NCBI GenBank assembly: GCA_015852425.1
Contig: JAAAIG010000059.1
Span: 1-36,819, forward strand
Direction: 5' to 3'
DNA: 36,819 bases
From: Gryganskiella cystojenkinii
Lineage: Eukaryota > Mortierellomycota > Mortierellomycetes > Mortierellales > Mortierellaceae
In this document: positions 1 to 7,654 of the stretch, one piece after another
How positions within the stretch are numbered: position 1 is the first letter of the stretch
How the letters are laid out: the number at the start of each line of letters is the position of its first letter
Program-made: the position numbers and the translations under genes
Notes under the pieces: model-generated
The model's input: only the letters and a program-made list of their open reading frames with translations
Told to the model about the DNA's origin: nothing
Databases searched by the model: none

Positions 1-582
1 CTTTCTTTTTTTTTTTTTTTGCATGGAAGACGTGTCAGCGTTGAAATCTGTTGCCATTGTTTGTGCACCCTGTCCAATTCCTTTCTCGCCCCTGCCTGTG
101 TTGTGTGCCCTCGAACCATTGTTCATTTTCCTCTTCATTTATGCATCCAAAACTCAAATCGCGATTCATCCTTCTATGCAAAAATAACCAATCCCGAGGA
201 GGATATCAAGAAACACCAAGCGGGAAGTTTTTTCGAATCGACAGAGAGGCGAGAGCACAAAAAAAAACTTGAACAAAACAAACAAAACTGGAGAGGACAG
301 AAAGGGAATAGGGCAAGGACCTTTCTCTATCTTTCCTTGTGCGCCAATGCGCGCCAATGCAGACGTCCTGCGTTCACACTTGTTTGTGTCAGCTCAACAG
401 TCCAACGTTGTTGTTTTTTTGTTTCACTTTTTGCGCTCTGATAGACATGGCTTGTTACCCAGCTTTTTTTTCTGCTTGGTTATCAAGCGTCTTTTGTTTT
501 CTTCCTATTTTTTGACGAGGGCGCACACTCACTTCGACACTAACGCGCTCAATTGCATCATCTTTTTTCGCTTTCGCAATAG
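1..582. other. No recognisable exon upstream of the YPD1 last exon
   Basis: The stretch ends in a pyrimidine-rich tract and the acceptor CGCAATAG at about 575-582, so at least its right end is intron. I looked for the conserved N-terminal helices of Ypd1 in all forward frames and did not find them. The earlier exons therefore either lie left of the window or are too divergent to recognise. The only other structure is a tandem 10-bp repeat at 341-360. Open frames across this stretch are low-complexity and do not resemble a protein family. Confidence 0.5.
341..360 (+). repeat. Tandem 10-bp repeat carrying two CCAAT boxes
   Basis: GCGCCAATGC occurs twice head to tail, giving two CCAAT pentamers exactly 10 bp apart, about one helical turn. 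CCAAT is the target of the fungal HAP/CBC complex. Whether the repeat is a promoter element or an intron sequence cannot be told, because the 5' end of the YPD1 gene is not located. Confidence 0.4.
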
Positions 583-853
583 GACCGAGTTGGATTTGCC
601 CGGTTTGTCGCGTTTAGGTCATTTTTTGAAGGGATCATCCGCACAGTTGGGTCTCACCCGGGTCAAGCACTCTTGTGAGAAACTACAACATTTCGGCAAT
701 CTCAAGGATGCGTCAGGAACAGGAACGATCACGAACGAAGAGGCAAAAGCCCTGATATCCTCACTCTTGATCAAGATGCGGAGTGAGTATGACGAAGCTG
801 AACAATATCTCAAGGACTTTTACGAGAACCAAGAAGTAGCCGATGGGCAATAG
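583..853 (+). CDS. YPD1: Ypd1-like histidine phosphotransfer protein, last exon (5' part missing)
   Basis: This is the C-terminal exon of an HPt protein that shuttles phosphate from a hybrid histidine kinase to response regulators of the Sln1/Ssk1-Hog1 type. The exon starts after CGCAATAG at 582 and ends with TAG at 851-853. The translation contains LGHFLKGSSAQLGL; its His is the phospho-accepting residue of this family, followed by the conserved KGSSA turn. Further on come HSCEKLQHFG and a long amphipathic helix ending in LKDFYENQ, as in the last two helices of the four-helix bundle. The first base completes a codon begun in the previous exon. Only about 90 of the usual 150-170 residues are present, and the N-terminal helices are not visible. 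An AATAAA-like element is not obvious after the stop. The family call is firm; the gene is partial. Confidence 0.85.
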
Positions 854-1372
854 TCAACACTCAGTCGTATTTAATCAAGTAAAAAAAAAACACACAAAGC
901 CAGAGGACAAGACAGGACCAGGGCATGGAACATGGCACGGACATTACTCTTTTCTTTCTTTTTCTTTTTTACTTCCATCCGCTCTAGTCTCAGCAACTCC
1001 AACAGCAACATCAAGACCAATACCAATACCCAATGCCATTACTTCCTCCCAAAAAGCCAAAAGCAATAAACGTGTATGTAGTTTTAGTACAGAACAAGTC
1101 ACCGACTCTCAGCACGTTGAAATGCTCGTTAGAAAACAAAGCATTTGGGTCAAGGGACAGTGCAAGTCGGTTGGGTGGATTATGCTGATTGCCGACTGCA
1201 TGTTGGCTCCTCGTCGACAGCCGATGTTCCTACTGGTCAGGAAAAGTAGGAAGACCAATCTTCCTACCTCGTCCTTGGTGTTTTTCTCAGCTGATTTCTT
1301 TCGGCCAAAAAAAAACGTCACCTAGAATCCGCGCAAGGGTTTTTCTTGCTTGTCCTTCTCAGCTTGACTAGA

Positions 1373-1780
1373 CTGGCGCAGTCGCTTTCTGATCAACCTG
1401 AGCGCGTTGCATTCGCCCATTTTGAAATCCTTAAGCAAACTAGATACGAGCTGGCACTCGCATAGCGCGAAGAACCCATCCTTGTATCCATGTATCCAAT
1501 ACCAGGCAAGGTTTGGATCTTTTTGAATAAAACAGCTTTTTTGGCCATTGTTCAAGGAAAGGTGATCGGGCCGGCACGTGAAACTCTTGTCTTGCCCAAG
1601 TCGTCCATCCCCCCGCCTTCACCACCAACCGCTGTTTCATCAGTAGACTCCACGCAAGGGACAGAGGATGACGAGGAAGCGGCGGAGGCACCGATGACGA
1701 CAAGTTTTGTGTCCTTCAATATCCCGACCTTCACAAGGCTCGAGATTCACTGTTTGATAAACACGACTGTTGTTGCTTGA
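1373..1780 (+). pseudogene. Decayed coding block of unknown family, one in-frame TAG
   Basis: One forward frame reads like protein for about 135 codons with a single TAG at 1463-1465. Before it comes QPERVAFAHFEILKQTRYE; after it MYPIPGKVWIFLNKTAFLA and a proline/serine/acidic tail. The frame ends at TGA 1778-1780, and a second coding-like block (1783-1875, with LELEGSSFFLMARF) follows at once in another frame. No start codon with context, splice pair or family match is seen. The reverse strand of 1322-1734 is also partly open, so strand is not certain. The decay is read from the stop and the frame switch; function is unknown. Confidence 0.3.
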
Positions 1781-2714
1781 TTCTGGACTCAGCTTTGGAG
1801 CTCGAAGGCTCGTCATTCTTTCTCATGGCGCGTTTTTTGAGAGTCGCCTCCCTCCAACCGAGGTCAACGGCGAGATGAGTGTGTTGCCCCGTAAAGGCAG
1901 CAGTCAACGCGTCCACGGTGCCTTTGGTCGCTTAAGCTGCAACACTTTAAGATCAGTTGGGACTAGCTAAAATAGGCCGCGGATCGGTGTGTCGAATTTC
2001 AATCCCTTTGCACCAGGCACGATCTGGAAACAACGACCACTCCGAGCGATCATGCCTCCTACTCCTTCAATACTGGCACCACAACAACAGCGGCAGCAGC
2101 AGTGTAGAATGAACGAAGACGATCACTTAGAGCATCGTCCACGATCTTACAAGGTCATGGCCCCGACTTGAACGGTTCCATATCAGTCAACAACAAGGAG
2201 GATTCCGCCTGGATTCGATCCCCTAAGCTTGGGATTGTACCAAGGTCGCCATGGAGACAATCGAGGCCACACAGACCGAGTTTAAGTCTACGACGGTGAC
2301 ACCAACACCAGTGCCAGCGAGGTTCTTGACGAGTCTTTGCTTCTTGAACGTCTGTTCTTCCGAAAAGGTCAGCCAAGTCCCCCACAACTATCTCTGTCAG
2401 ACGCCTGGCATCAAAGAATTTTACGCCTATAATATGACGCTTCTGCATTGATTAGATGATCTCTCTTGTGCCACCCCATCAAGATTTCCCTACTGGTTTG
2501 ATTCCACCGATGAAGGTCGACCGCACCGAGGCTGCCCGGCCTGATTCACATGGTGGAAGCGCCAGATCATCCGCATCTTCATCTCCACCAACACTTACAC
2601 CTTAGATACCCACAACACACAAAATGAGGCAGTGGTGGTGACGGCGACACCGGAACCAAATACGTTGGGCCTGTGTTAGACTCGGGAAACTCGTGGTTCG
2701 ATTAGCAACGTTAA

Positions 2715-3011
2715 CTGTGGAGGAACCTGTCTGACCTCCCAAAGCGATCCAAGGAAACAGTTGCCTTTCTGGAAAATTTGAAGAGACTGGGACAACTTTG
2801 TATCAAAGAAGGGTTGATGCTCGTGTCTGGTCGAGAGAGTAACGAGGCCCTGGCAAAGCTGAAAAGCTTGGAAGACGTGGTATTTACGACCTGCTATCCG
2901 ATCCCAATCAAGAGTTCGGATATGAGTGCTTGGATCCGTCTTCCTCGAGGTCCAACTATTCGTAAGGAGCAGCGGCAGCAGGCTCGGCGTCGAAAAGGTC
3001 GTCATCTGTAG
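2715..3011 (+). pseudogene. Orphan open block, possible gene relic
   Basis: After a TAA at 2712 this frame stays open for 98 codons to TAG 3009-3011. It reads like part of a protein, for example LPKRSKETVAFLENLKRLG and then NEALAKLKSLEDVV, followed by a basic end. It has no ATG near its beginning and no clear acceptor. A second forward frame over 2880-2960 also looks coding (DLLSDPNQEFGYE), so a frameshift inside the relic is possible. I do not recognise the family. Confidence 0.25.
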
Positions 3012-3106
3012 CCAGAAGGCCAGCGTGACTATGGACAAACATGCTGTGAAGAGGAATAGTTTTCATGACACACAAAAATATGGAAAGGCGCCCCAGCCCA
3101 CGATTG

Positions 3107-3232
3107 TTTTTTTTTGCACTAAAAATAATACCACGCTTACCCATTTTTTTTTTTTTTTTTTTTTTTTTAAATAAAAAAAAGCAGTCCACCCCCCCCCCCC
3201 TCCTCTTTTTTTTTTTTTTGCACTAAAATAAT
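3107..3232. repeat. Homopolymer cluster with a duplicated tail motif
   Basis: T9 at 3107-3115 is followed by GCACTAAAAATAAT. T25 lies at 3144-3168, then AAATA8, C12 at 3189-3200 and T14 at 3206-3219, followed again by GCACTAAAATAAT. On the minus strand this is two copies of ATTATTTTAGTGC, each running into poly(A). Two identical 3' ends with A-tails next to each other are what poly(A)-tailed retroposed copies leave behind, but no body of such an element is recognised. Confidence 0.45.
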
Positions 3233-3421
3233 GCGGATCAGCCCGCCCCGGCAGCTCATGCTTAGTTCTTGGTGTAAAATTCCCCCAAAACAAAGTATGA
3301 TCCCAGAAAAATGTAAACATTACTGTTGGGATACCACTGTGCTCAGTGCACATCCTACCGAAAAGCGCTTGCCCAATACTTGCTTTTTATGGAAGTTTAC
3401 GCCAACGAATCTCTTCTCCAG

Positions 3422-3429
3422 TATAAATA
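3422..3429 (+). promoter_or_regulatory. TATA box of the secreted cysteine-rich protein gene
   Basis: TATAAATA lies 317 bp upstream of the ATG at 3746. The leader contains a possible 42-nt intron, GTAAGG at 3617 to TTGCAG ending at 3658, which would shorten the 5' UTR. The match to the TATA consensus is good; the intron is less certain because it is short. Confidence 0.5.
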
Positions 3430-3745
3430 GAGACCGTTGTCCAACCGGTATCCAGCACTAACATACACTTCAATCCTACCTCAAGACCCCAACTCCCGGA
3501 ACCTGCGTAGGATTCACTTGATCTCAACAACATCTCCGAGAATCATCACGCCAGCGTTGAAAGAACTGTCGTGACAGCCATCGCCCACACAAACCTCACA
3601 GCTCAATCTGACTCTTGTAAGGACCAATATGACTATTAATCTATCACTTTTATTGCAGAACGCGAATGTGGGAGTTGATTTCTTCTTCCGCAGCTGCTCA
3701 CAGATGATGTTTTTTAAAAACTCAATTTTCAAACACTAGAAAGCA

Positions 3746-4018
3746 ATGTTGTTCAAACTTGTCATTTCACAGGCTCTCTGCCTGTTGACCGTTTTCTCGG
3801 TCGCCTCTGCTTGCTTGATTCAATGCGTTACCCAGAAAGCCGAGAACATTCCATCGAAAACTGCTGCATGCTGTAGAAAGGCCGGAGACCACCTGAAAAA
3901 AGTGCATGGTTACGGTTTCGCTTGCAATATTACCAGCAAGAGCGCCTACGACAAGCTTAATGCCTGTTGCAGTGCACAGTTGGGCCTTGACGATTGCATT
4001 TATGACCCCATTGACTAG
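3746..4018 (+). CDS. Small secreted cysteine-rich protein, 90 aa
   Basis: A single-exon ORF of 90 residues with an ATG start and TAG stop. Residues 1-22 form a classic signal peptide (hydrophobic core ALCLLTVFSVASA) with likely cleavage after Ala22. The mature 68 residues hold eight cysteines, at 23, 27, 42, 43, 60, 74, 75 and 84, with spacing C-x3-C-x14-CC-x16-C-x13-CC-x8-C, enough for four disulfides. Two CC pairs recall hydrophobins, but their order is C-CC-C-C-CC-C and the hydrophobic loops are missing, so this is not a hydrophobin by pattern. It ends in an acidic tail (DDPID-like). A strong TATA box lies upstream and the gene stands alone between gene-poor stretches. Such proteins in soil fungi can be effectors, antimicrobial or cell-wall-associated. 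Which applies here is unknown. Confidence 0.7.
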   Translation: MLFKLVISQALCLLTVFSVASACLIQCVTQKAENIPSKTAACCRKAGDHLKKVHGYGFACNITSKSAYDKLNACCSAQLGLDDCIYDPID

Positions 4019-4702
4019 TAGTTATATAATTGTTTTGCGCGTTCGCACAAGCTATAAAGTCTCGAAAGAGTAAAAGGCAAAAGCTTTGCTTTACGTTTTC
4101 TTATATTCAATTGTTTTCTGTGCTTTCTTGGTAATGTGCGTCAAAAATGTCTCTTTGCATCTCTTTTTTCCAAGGCCCCAGCACTGTTGGTCCTCCATTG
4201 TGCACCCCTGATCTTTTGTGCAAACCTTTCTCTTTTTAAACTCACTCTGGACTTTGTCGGCGCCAATGATTTTTTTTTGGTACCTTTCTTCCTCTTCTCT
4301 GTGTCCCTTTCTACCACCCTTGTTTTTTGGCGTTGACTTTTTTTTTACAGGACCAAACACCAGTACCTGCCCTTTACCTTTGTTTGTTTTTTGCTAACAA
4401 ATACCATCTTGTCATCTCGCTCTTCGTCTTTCCCCATTCAACTTCTTCTCATTCCTCAGGCCCTATTGTTCCCCTGTCGCCGACATGCGATCTCTTTCTC
4501 TTACACGCTTTGTTAGTTGCTCTCCTACTGCCTTCGTCCCCTTTCTCTCTCTCCTTGATGTCAGGAGCGTCATGGACCTATTCTCGATTTTTCCATCCTT
4601 TTTTCTATGTCCCACGATTGTTTGGCGTCGATGTGAAAATGCAGGCTTACAATCCAGTGGTTAAAAATAAAGCGCTTACAAATGCAATTTTTTTCGGTCG
4701 CG
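4019..4702. other. Intergenic, no gene seen
   Basis: The 3' flank of the secreted-protein gene and the pyrimidine-rich promoter of the oxidoreductase gene. Open frames here are low-complexity (F, L, S rich from T/C tracts). The only structure noticed is a partial resemblance between 4053-4067 and the TATA region at 4703-4720, described under findings. Confidence 0.5.
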
Positions 4703-4710
4703 TATATAAG
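4703..4710 (+). promoter_or_regulatory. TATA box of the MDR oxidoreductase gene
   Basis: TATATAAG lies 73 bp upstream of the ATG at 4783, a normal distance for a fungal TATA box with a short leader. The region after it is C/T rich, as is common for transcription start zones. Confidence 0.55.
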
Positions 4711-4782
4711 TCTCGTGAAAGAAGATTGCTTGTGACTTAAGTCCCCCTTTCCTTCATTTTCACCTTGACTCCACTCTGAACC

Positions 4783-5904
4783 ATGTCGACCCTCCCTTCC
4801 ACCCAGAAAGCTATCGTGCTAACAGCTAAGCGCACCCCCTTGATCGAGATCTCGGCCCCAGTGCACCCACCCGCCGCTGGCGAGGTTGTTGTTCATGTCC
4901 AATGGACTGCGTCTTCGCCTTTGGATCTCCATCGCGCTGACGGTGGCCTCCTTGTCTCCTCATACCCAGCTCAACAGGGCAGCGGTGGCGCTGCAGGAAT
5001 CGTAGTCGCGGTTGGCTCCGGTGGCGACCTTAAAGGCCTCCAGGTCGGAGACCGTGTCTCTGCATTTGCCTTTCATGGTGGCAAAGAAGCGAACCAACAA
5101 GAGTACATCACCATTCCCGCATACCTGGCCTCCAAGATCCCTGAGGGAATCCCATTGCAAGCTGCTGTCACCGTGCCAGTGAATTTGGTCACTGTCTTCC
5201 ACTCGGTCACCGCAGACCTCGAACTCGAACTGCCTTGGCCAATTCCGCAGAACTGGCAACCCAAGGCGGCGACTAAGCCTATCCTCGTCTGGGGTGCCAG
5301 CAGCAGTGTAGGCATCTTCGCCATCCAGGTCCTGCGGCACTGGGGTTACACCAAAGTCCTCGCTGTGGCGAGTGGCAAGCACCACCAGTATCTCAAGAGT
5401 CTCGGCGCGACTATCTGCTTCGACTACACAAAATCAGATGTTGTCCTTGATATCCTACACTACGTGAAGGCCGAAGAGGAGCCCAAGGTGCCATACATCT
5501 TGGACTGCATCGGTTCGCTCCATGGCACGTTGGAACCTCTATCCAAGATTGCCCAGAGAGGTACTCGAGTCGCCGTAATGCTCCCCGTCATTGTCAAGGA
5601 CGCGACCGAGGATGAAGAGCCAGTGTACGAGATGGACGTGTCCAACTGCCTTGTAGGCAAGTGGGCCGATGGTGCCATAGTCCGCGGCGTGCGAACACAT
5701 TTCTACCTTCAGAACGAGTTCTTCAAGGAGAAGCTCCAGCCGGAGATCTTGCCTACGCTGCTGGCACAGGGAATTATCAAGCCCAACAACCAACGGGTAG
5801 TTGAAGGAGCGACGCTGGTCGAGAGAGCAAACAACGCTTTGAGTCTGCTGAGGAGCAAAGCTGTCAGTGGTGAGAAGTTGGTGTATAAGGTATCCAGTGT
5901 GTGA
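4783..5904 (+). CDS. Zinc-independent MDR oxidoreductase (enoyl-reductase-like), 373 aa
   Basis: A complete intronless ORF of 373 residues with ATG in a good context (ACCATGTC) and TGA at the end. The N-terminal half is a GroES-like alcohol dehydrogenase domain (QGSGGAAGIVVAVG, then GDRVSAFAF at about residues 66-95). The C-terminal half is a Rossmann domain with the NADP(H) loop VWGASSSVGIFAIQ from residue 169. The catalytic zinc cysteine/histidine pattern of alcohol dehydrogenases and the structural four-cysteine lobe are absent. This puts it with quinone oxidoreductases and trans-acting enoyl reductases of the LovC/ToxD type. The likely reaction is NADPH-dependent reduction of an activated double bond; the substrate is unknown. 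No polyketide synthase or other pathway gene is nearby, so a stand-alone detoxifying or lipid role is as likely. It is the only intronless long gene in the window. Confidence 0.85.
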   Translation: MSTLPSTQKAIVLTAKRTPLIEISAPVHPPAAGEVVVHVQWTASSPLDLHRADGGLLVSSYPAQQGSGGAAGIVVAVGSGGDLKGLQVGDRVSAFAFHGGKEANQQEYITIPAYLASKIPEGIPLQAAVTVPVNLVTVFHSVTADLELELPWPIPQNWQPKAATKPILVWGASSSVGIFAIQVLRHWGYTKVLAVASGKHHQYLKSLGATICFDYTKSDVVLDILHYVKAEEEPKVPYILDCIGSLHGTLEPLSKIAQRGTRVAVMLPVIVKDATEDEEPVYEMDVSNCLVGKWADGAIVRGVRTHFYLQNEFFKEKLQPEILPTLLAQGIIKPNNQRVVEGATLVERANNALSLLRSKAVSGEKLVYKVSSV

Positions 5905-6484
5905 GTCTAGGCGCTTTACAATTGCTTCAGTAATATTATTAAAGGCGAAAACCCCGCAACTTTAAATATTTTTTTGTGCGCAGGCGCGATAGCGTGTAAT
6001 CTGTATCTGAAAACTACATTGAGATGAACGGACAACAAAGATAGGGAAAATATCAAGGATTGGAAAAATCAATCAAGGGAAAATCAAGGCAAGACTGTTA
6101 AACTAAAGAAGAAGAAGAAAACGTCGGCAGCATTGTAGGAAAGGAGGCGCCAATATAAAATGGAGTGGGCGTTCGACTGTCACCAGCCATTCCTCCACCC
6201 ATTGAATTTCCCCTTAGGTTTCCTAGATAAATTTCTTGTTTCCCTCCCTCGGTTTCCTAGAGAATCTCATCATAGCCCATTCTCTAGAGCCACCCCTACG
6301 AACTTTCACTAGAACTTCATAAGAACTGCCACAACAATATCTCACAGAAACCTTGCAAGAAACCTAGCAGGTAACCCTACGATAACCTTCATAACATTCT
6401 TGTACGGACATAAGTGCTTATCTTAAAAATAGAACTAACATAAATGCGCGGCATTCATGCTTAGGAATCCCTATCCCTCTAACA

Positions 6485-6726
6485 ATGTTGCCAAGCCTTG
6501 ATTATACTCCTCGCTCTTTGGAGCTTGACTCGTACATCCCCTATCCTCAGCATCATGGGTAATAGTCTTGGCAATTTCCTCACAGGGTTGCAGAATCTGG
6601 GTGCCAATGCTGGGGACATGGTTCTACGAGTTCGCATGGCAGTAGTAATGGGAATAATATTGCAGACCAAACAAATACGCTCGTTATTACTCTTAACGCT
6701 GCAGAGGATGCTCTTATCACCGCCTA
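6485..6726 (+). pseudogene. Short ORF with two consecutive in-frame stops
   Basis: From ATG 6485 one frame reads MLPSLDYTPRSLELDSYIPY and on to QHHG, then meets TAA TAG. It resumes in the same frame with GSSNGNNIADQTNTLVITLN and ends AAEDALITA, TAA at 6724-6726. Between the stops and 6615 another frame reads better (GNSLGNFLTGLQNLGANAGD). Two compensating frameshifts would join the three pieces into one small protein of about 80 residues. A tiny intron starting GTAATAG is the alternative, but it would be under 40 nt. The family is not recognised. Confidence 0.3.
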
Positions 6727-6906
6727 AGCTCCTTTCAGGGGATTGTCTCCCGGCCCGGGCGCTTTACCCATAATATCTTTTGCAAATGTGTCATCCATCC
6801 GTTCTTAGTGAAAAGACGGCCCCTGAAAAATATATAATTTTAGGTGGAGATGAAAAAAATGAAAATCATACGTCAAGATCCCCCATGCCATTCATGCCAT
6901 TCAAAA

Positions 6907-7188
6907 ATGAAGCCAAAAAACTCGCTTATTGCCTGTGTCCTTTTGATTTTTGCAGTTGCTTCTCCAATCAGGGGCCAAGAGAAGAGGGGCAGCACCCAAT
7001 TCTGCATTTCACCCCAGCTCAACAACCCCCAACGGGTCCAGGCCTGCATTTCCAACTACAAGAACTCGCCCATATCTTTGATATTACTGCTAATTAATAA
7101 TTCGGCTTTCTGTTTTGATTTTTTTTATTTCGCGTTTGTGTTCTCCTCGACCTCTTCTTCGTACTTACCTCGTTCCGTAAGTCTTTGA
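6907..7188 (+). CDS. Possible short secreted protein
   Basis: ATG 6907 begins a frame of 93 codons. Residues 1-23 look like a signal peptide (NSLIACVLLIFAVASPIRG), followed by about 30 polar residues with two cysteines (QFCISP, QACISNYKN). The rest is hydrophobic and low-complexity, which suggests that the real 3' end lies elsewhere through splicing. A good intron (GTAAGT at 7177 to AACAG at 7240) overlaps the end, but its exits are not convincingly in frame. It could also be chance. The N-terminal signal-like segment is the only real evidence. Confidence 0.25.
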   Translation: MKPKNSLIACVLLIFAVASPIRGQEKRGSTQFCISPQLNNPQRVQACISNYKNSPISLILLLINNSAFCFDFFYFAFVFSSTSSSYLPRSVSL

Positions 7189-7287
7189 AAGTCACACCAG
7201 TCCATCAATTATCTTTCTTATTATTATTCATTTGTTAACAGGTCGCTTTGCTTTATTCGGAAAAGAGAAGGCGATCGCCATGGAGAA

Positions 7288-7311
7288 CAGGATCCGTCGC
7301 AGGATCCGTCG
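7288..7311. repeat. 12-bp tandem repeat
   Basis: CAGGATCCGTCG occurs twice in tandem, followed by a partial third unit CAGGAACCG. In one forward frame it would encode repeated Q-D-P-S. It lies about 340 bp upstream of the CIA30 start codon. Confidence 0.5.
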
Positions 7312-7541
7312 CAGGAACCGGCTAGCAGCGATCAATGGCAACTTTCAAGAAGAGGCATACGCATTGTAGAGGGGGGAGGTGGGGACGATGGCAGCGCGGA
7401 GAAAGACAGAACAAGGAGGAGAAAGAGTGAGTATGTTGGTGGCAAAAATGGGAGCTCGAGGAACGAGAAGAGGTTGGGGTGGGGAAGGGGACAAATATAG
7501 TGAACTTGCTCGCCCTGACTGTGGAACCACGATACGCGACT

Positions 7542-7555
7542 TTATCACGTGATAA
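7542..7555. promoter_or_regulatory. Perfect 14-bp palindrome with CACGTG core
   Basis: TTATCACGTGATAA is an exact inverted repeat centred on an E-box. It lies 100 bp upstream of the CIA30 ATG. TCACGTGA is the preferred core of Cbf1/USF-type basic helix-loop-helix factors. The flanking TTATC/GATAA arms also make two GATA half-sites. Confidence 0.5.
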
Positions 7556-7654
7556 TATAGACAGCAAAAGTAGGAATCGTCTCAACAGTTGACAATTATC
7601 TCTTTTCTGCATTTCGCATCACTTAACCTCGGGACCATAACAAGAAGAAACAAC

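Larger units (their letters stand above)
854..3421. other. Gene-poor stretch with broken coding-like blocks
   Basis: No intact gene is visible over 2.5 kb. Several short blocks read like protein but switch frame or hit stops: 1373-1780, 1783-1875 and 2715-3011 (listed separately), plus shorter ones near 1150-1250, 2160-2290 and 2490-2610. At 3107-3219 there is a cluster of long homopolymers. The pattern looks like decayed coding DNA or old insertions rather than functional exons. I could not assemble the blocks into a spliced gene or assign a family. Confidence 0.5.
5905..7541. other. Intergenic with weak or broken short ORFs
   Basis: More than 1.6 kb without a solid gene. It begins with AT-rich 3' flank and a run of short imperfect repeats (GGTTTCCTAGA at about 6218-6265). 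Two short coding-like items at 6485-6726 and 6907-7188 and a 12-bp tandem repeat at 7288-7311 are listed separately. A further frame from about 7247 to 7500 is open and hydrophilic, but it has no start or clear splice partner. Confidence 0.4.

Noticed and set aside
2205..2225. GGATTCGATCC, tRNA T-arm-like hairpin
   Set aside because: No A-box, D-arm or anticodon arm in the preceding 60 bp.
3746..4018. Secreted protein as a hydrophobin
   Set aside because: Eight cysteines are present, but the order is C-C-CC-C-CC-C instead of C-CC-C-C-CC-C.
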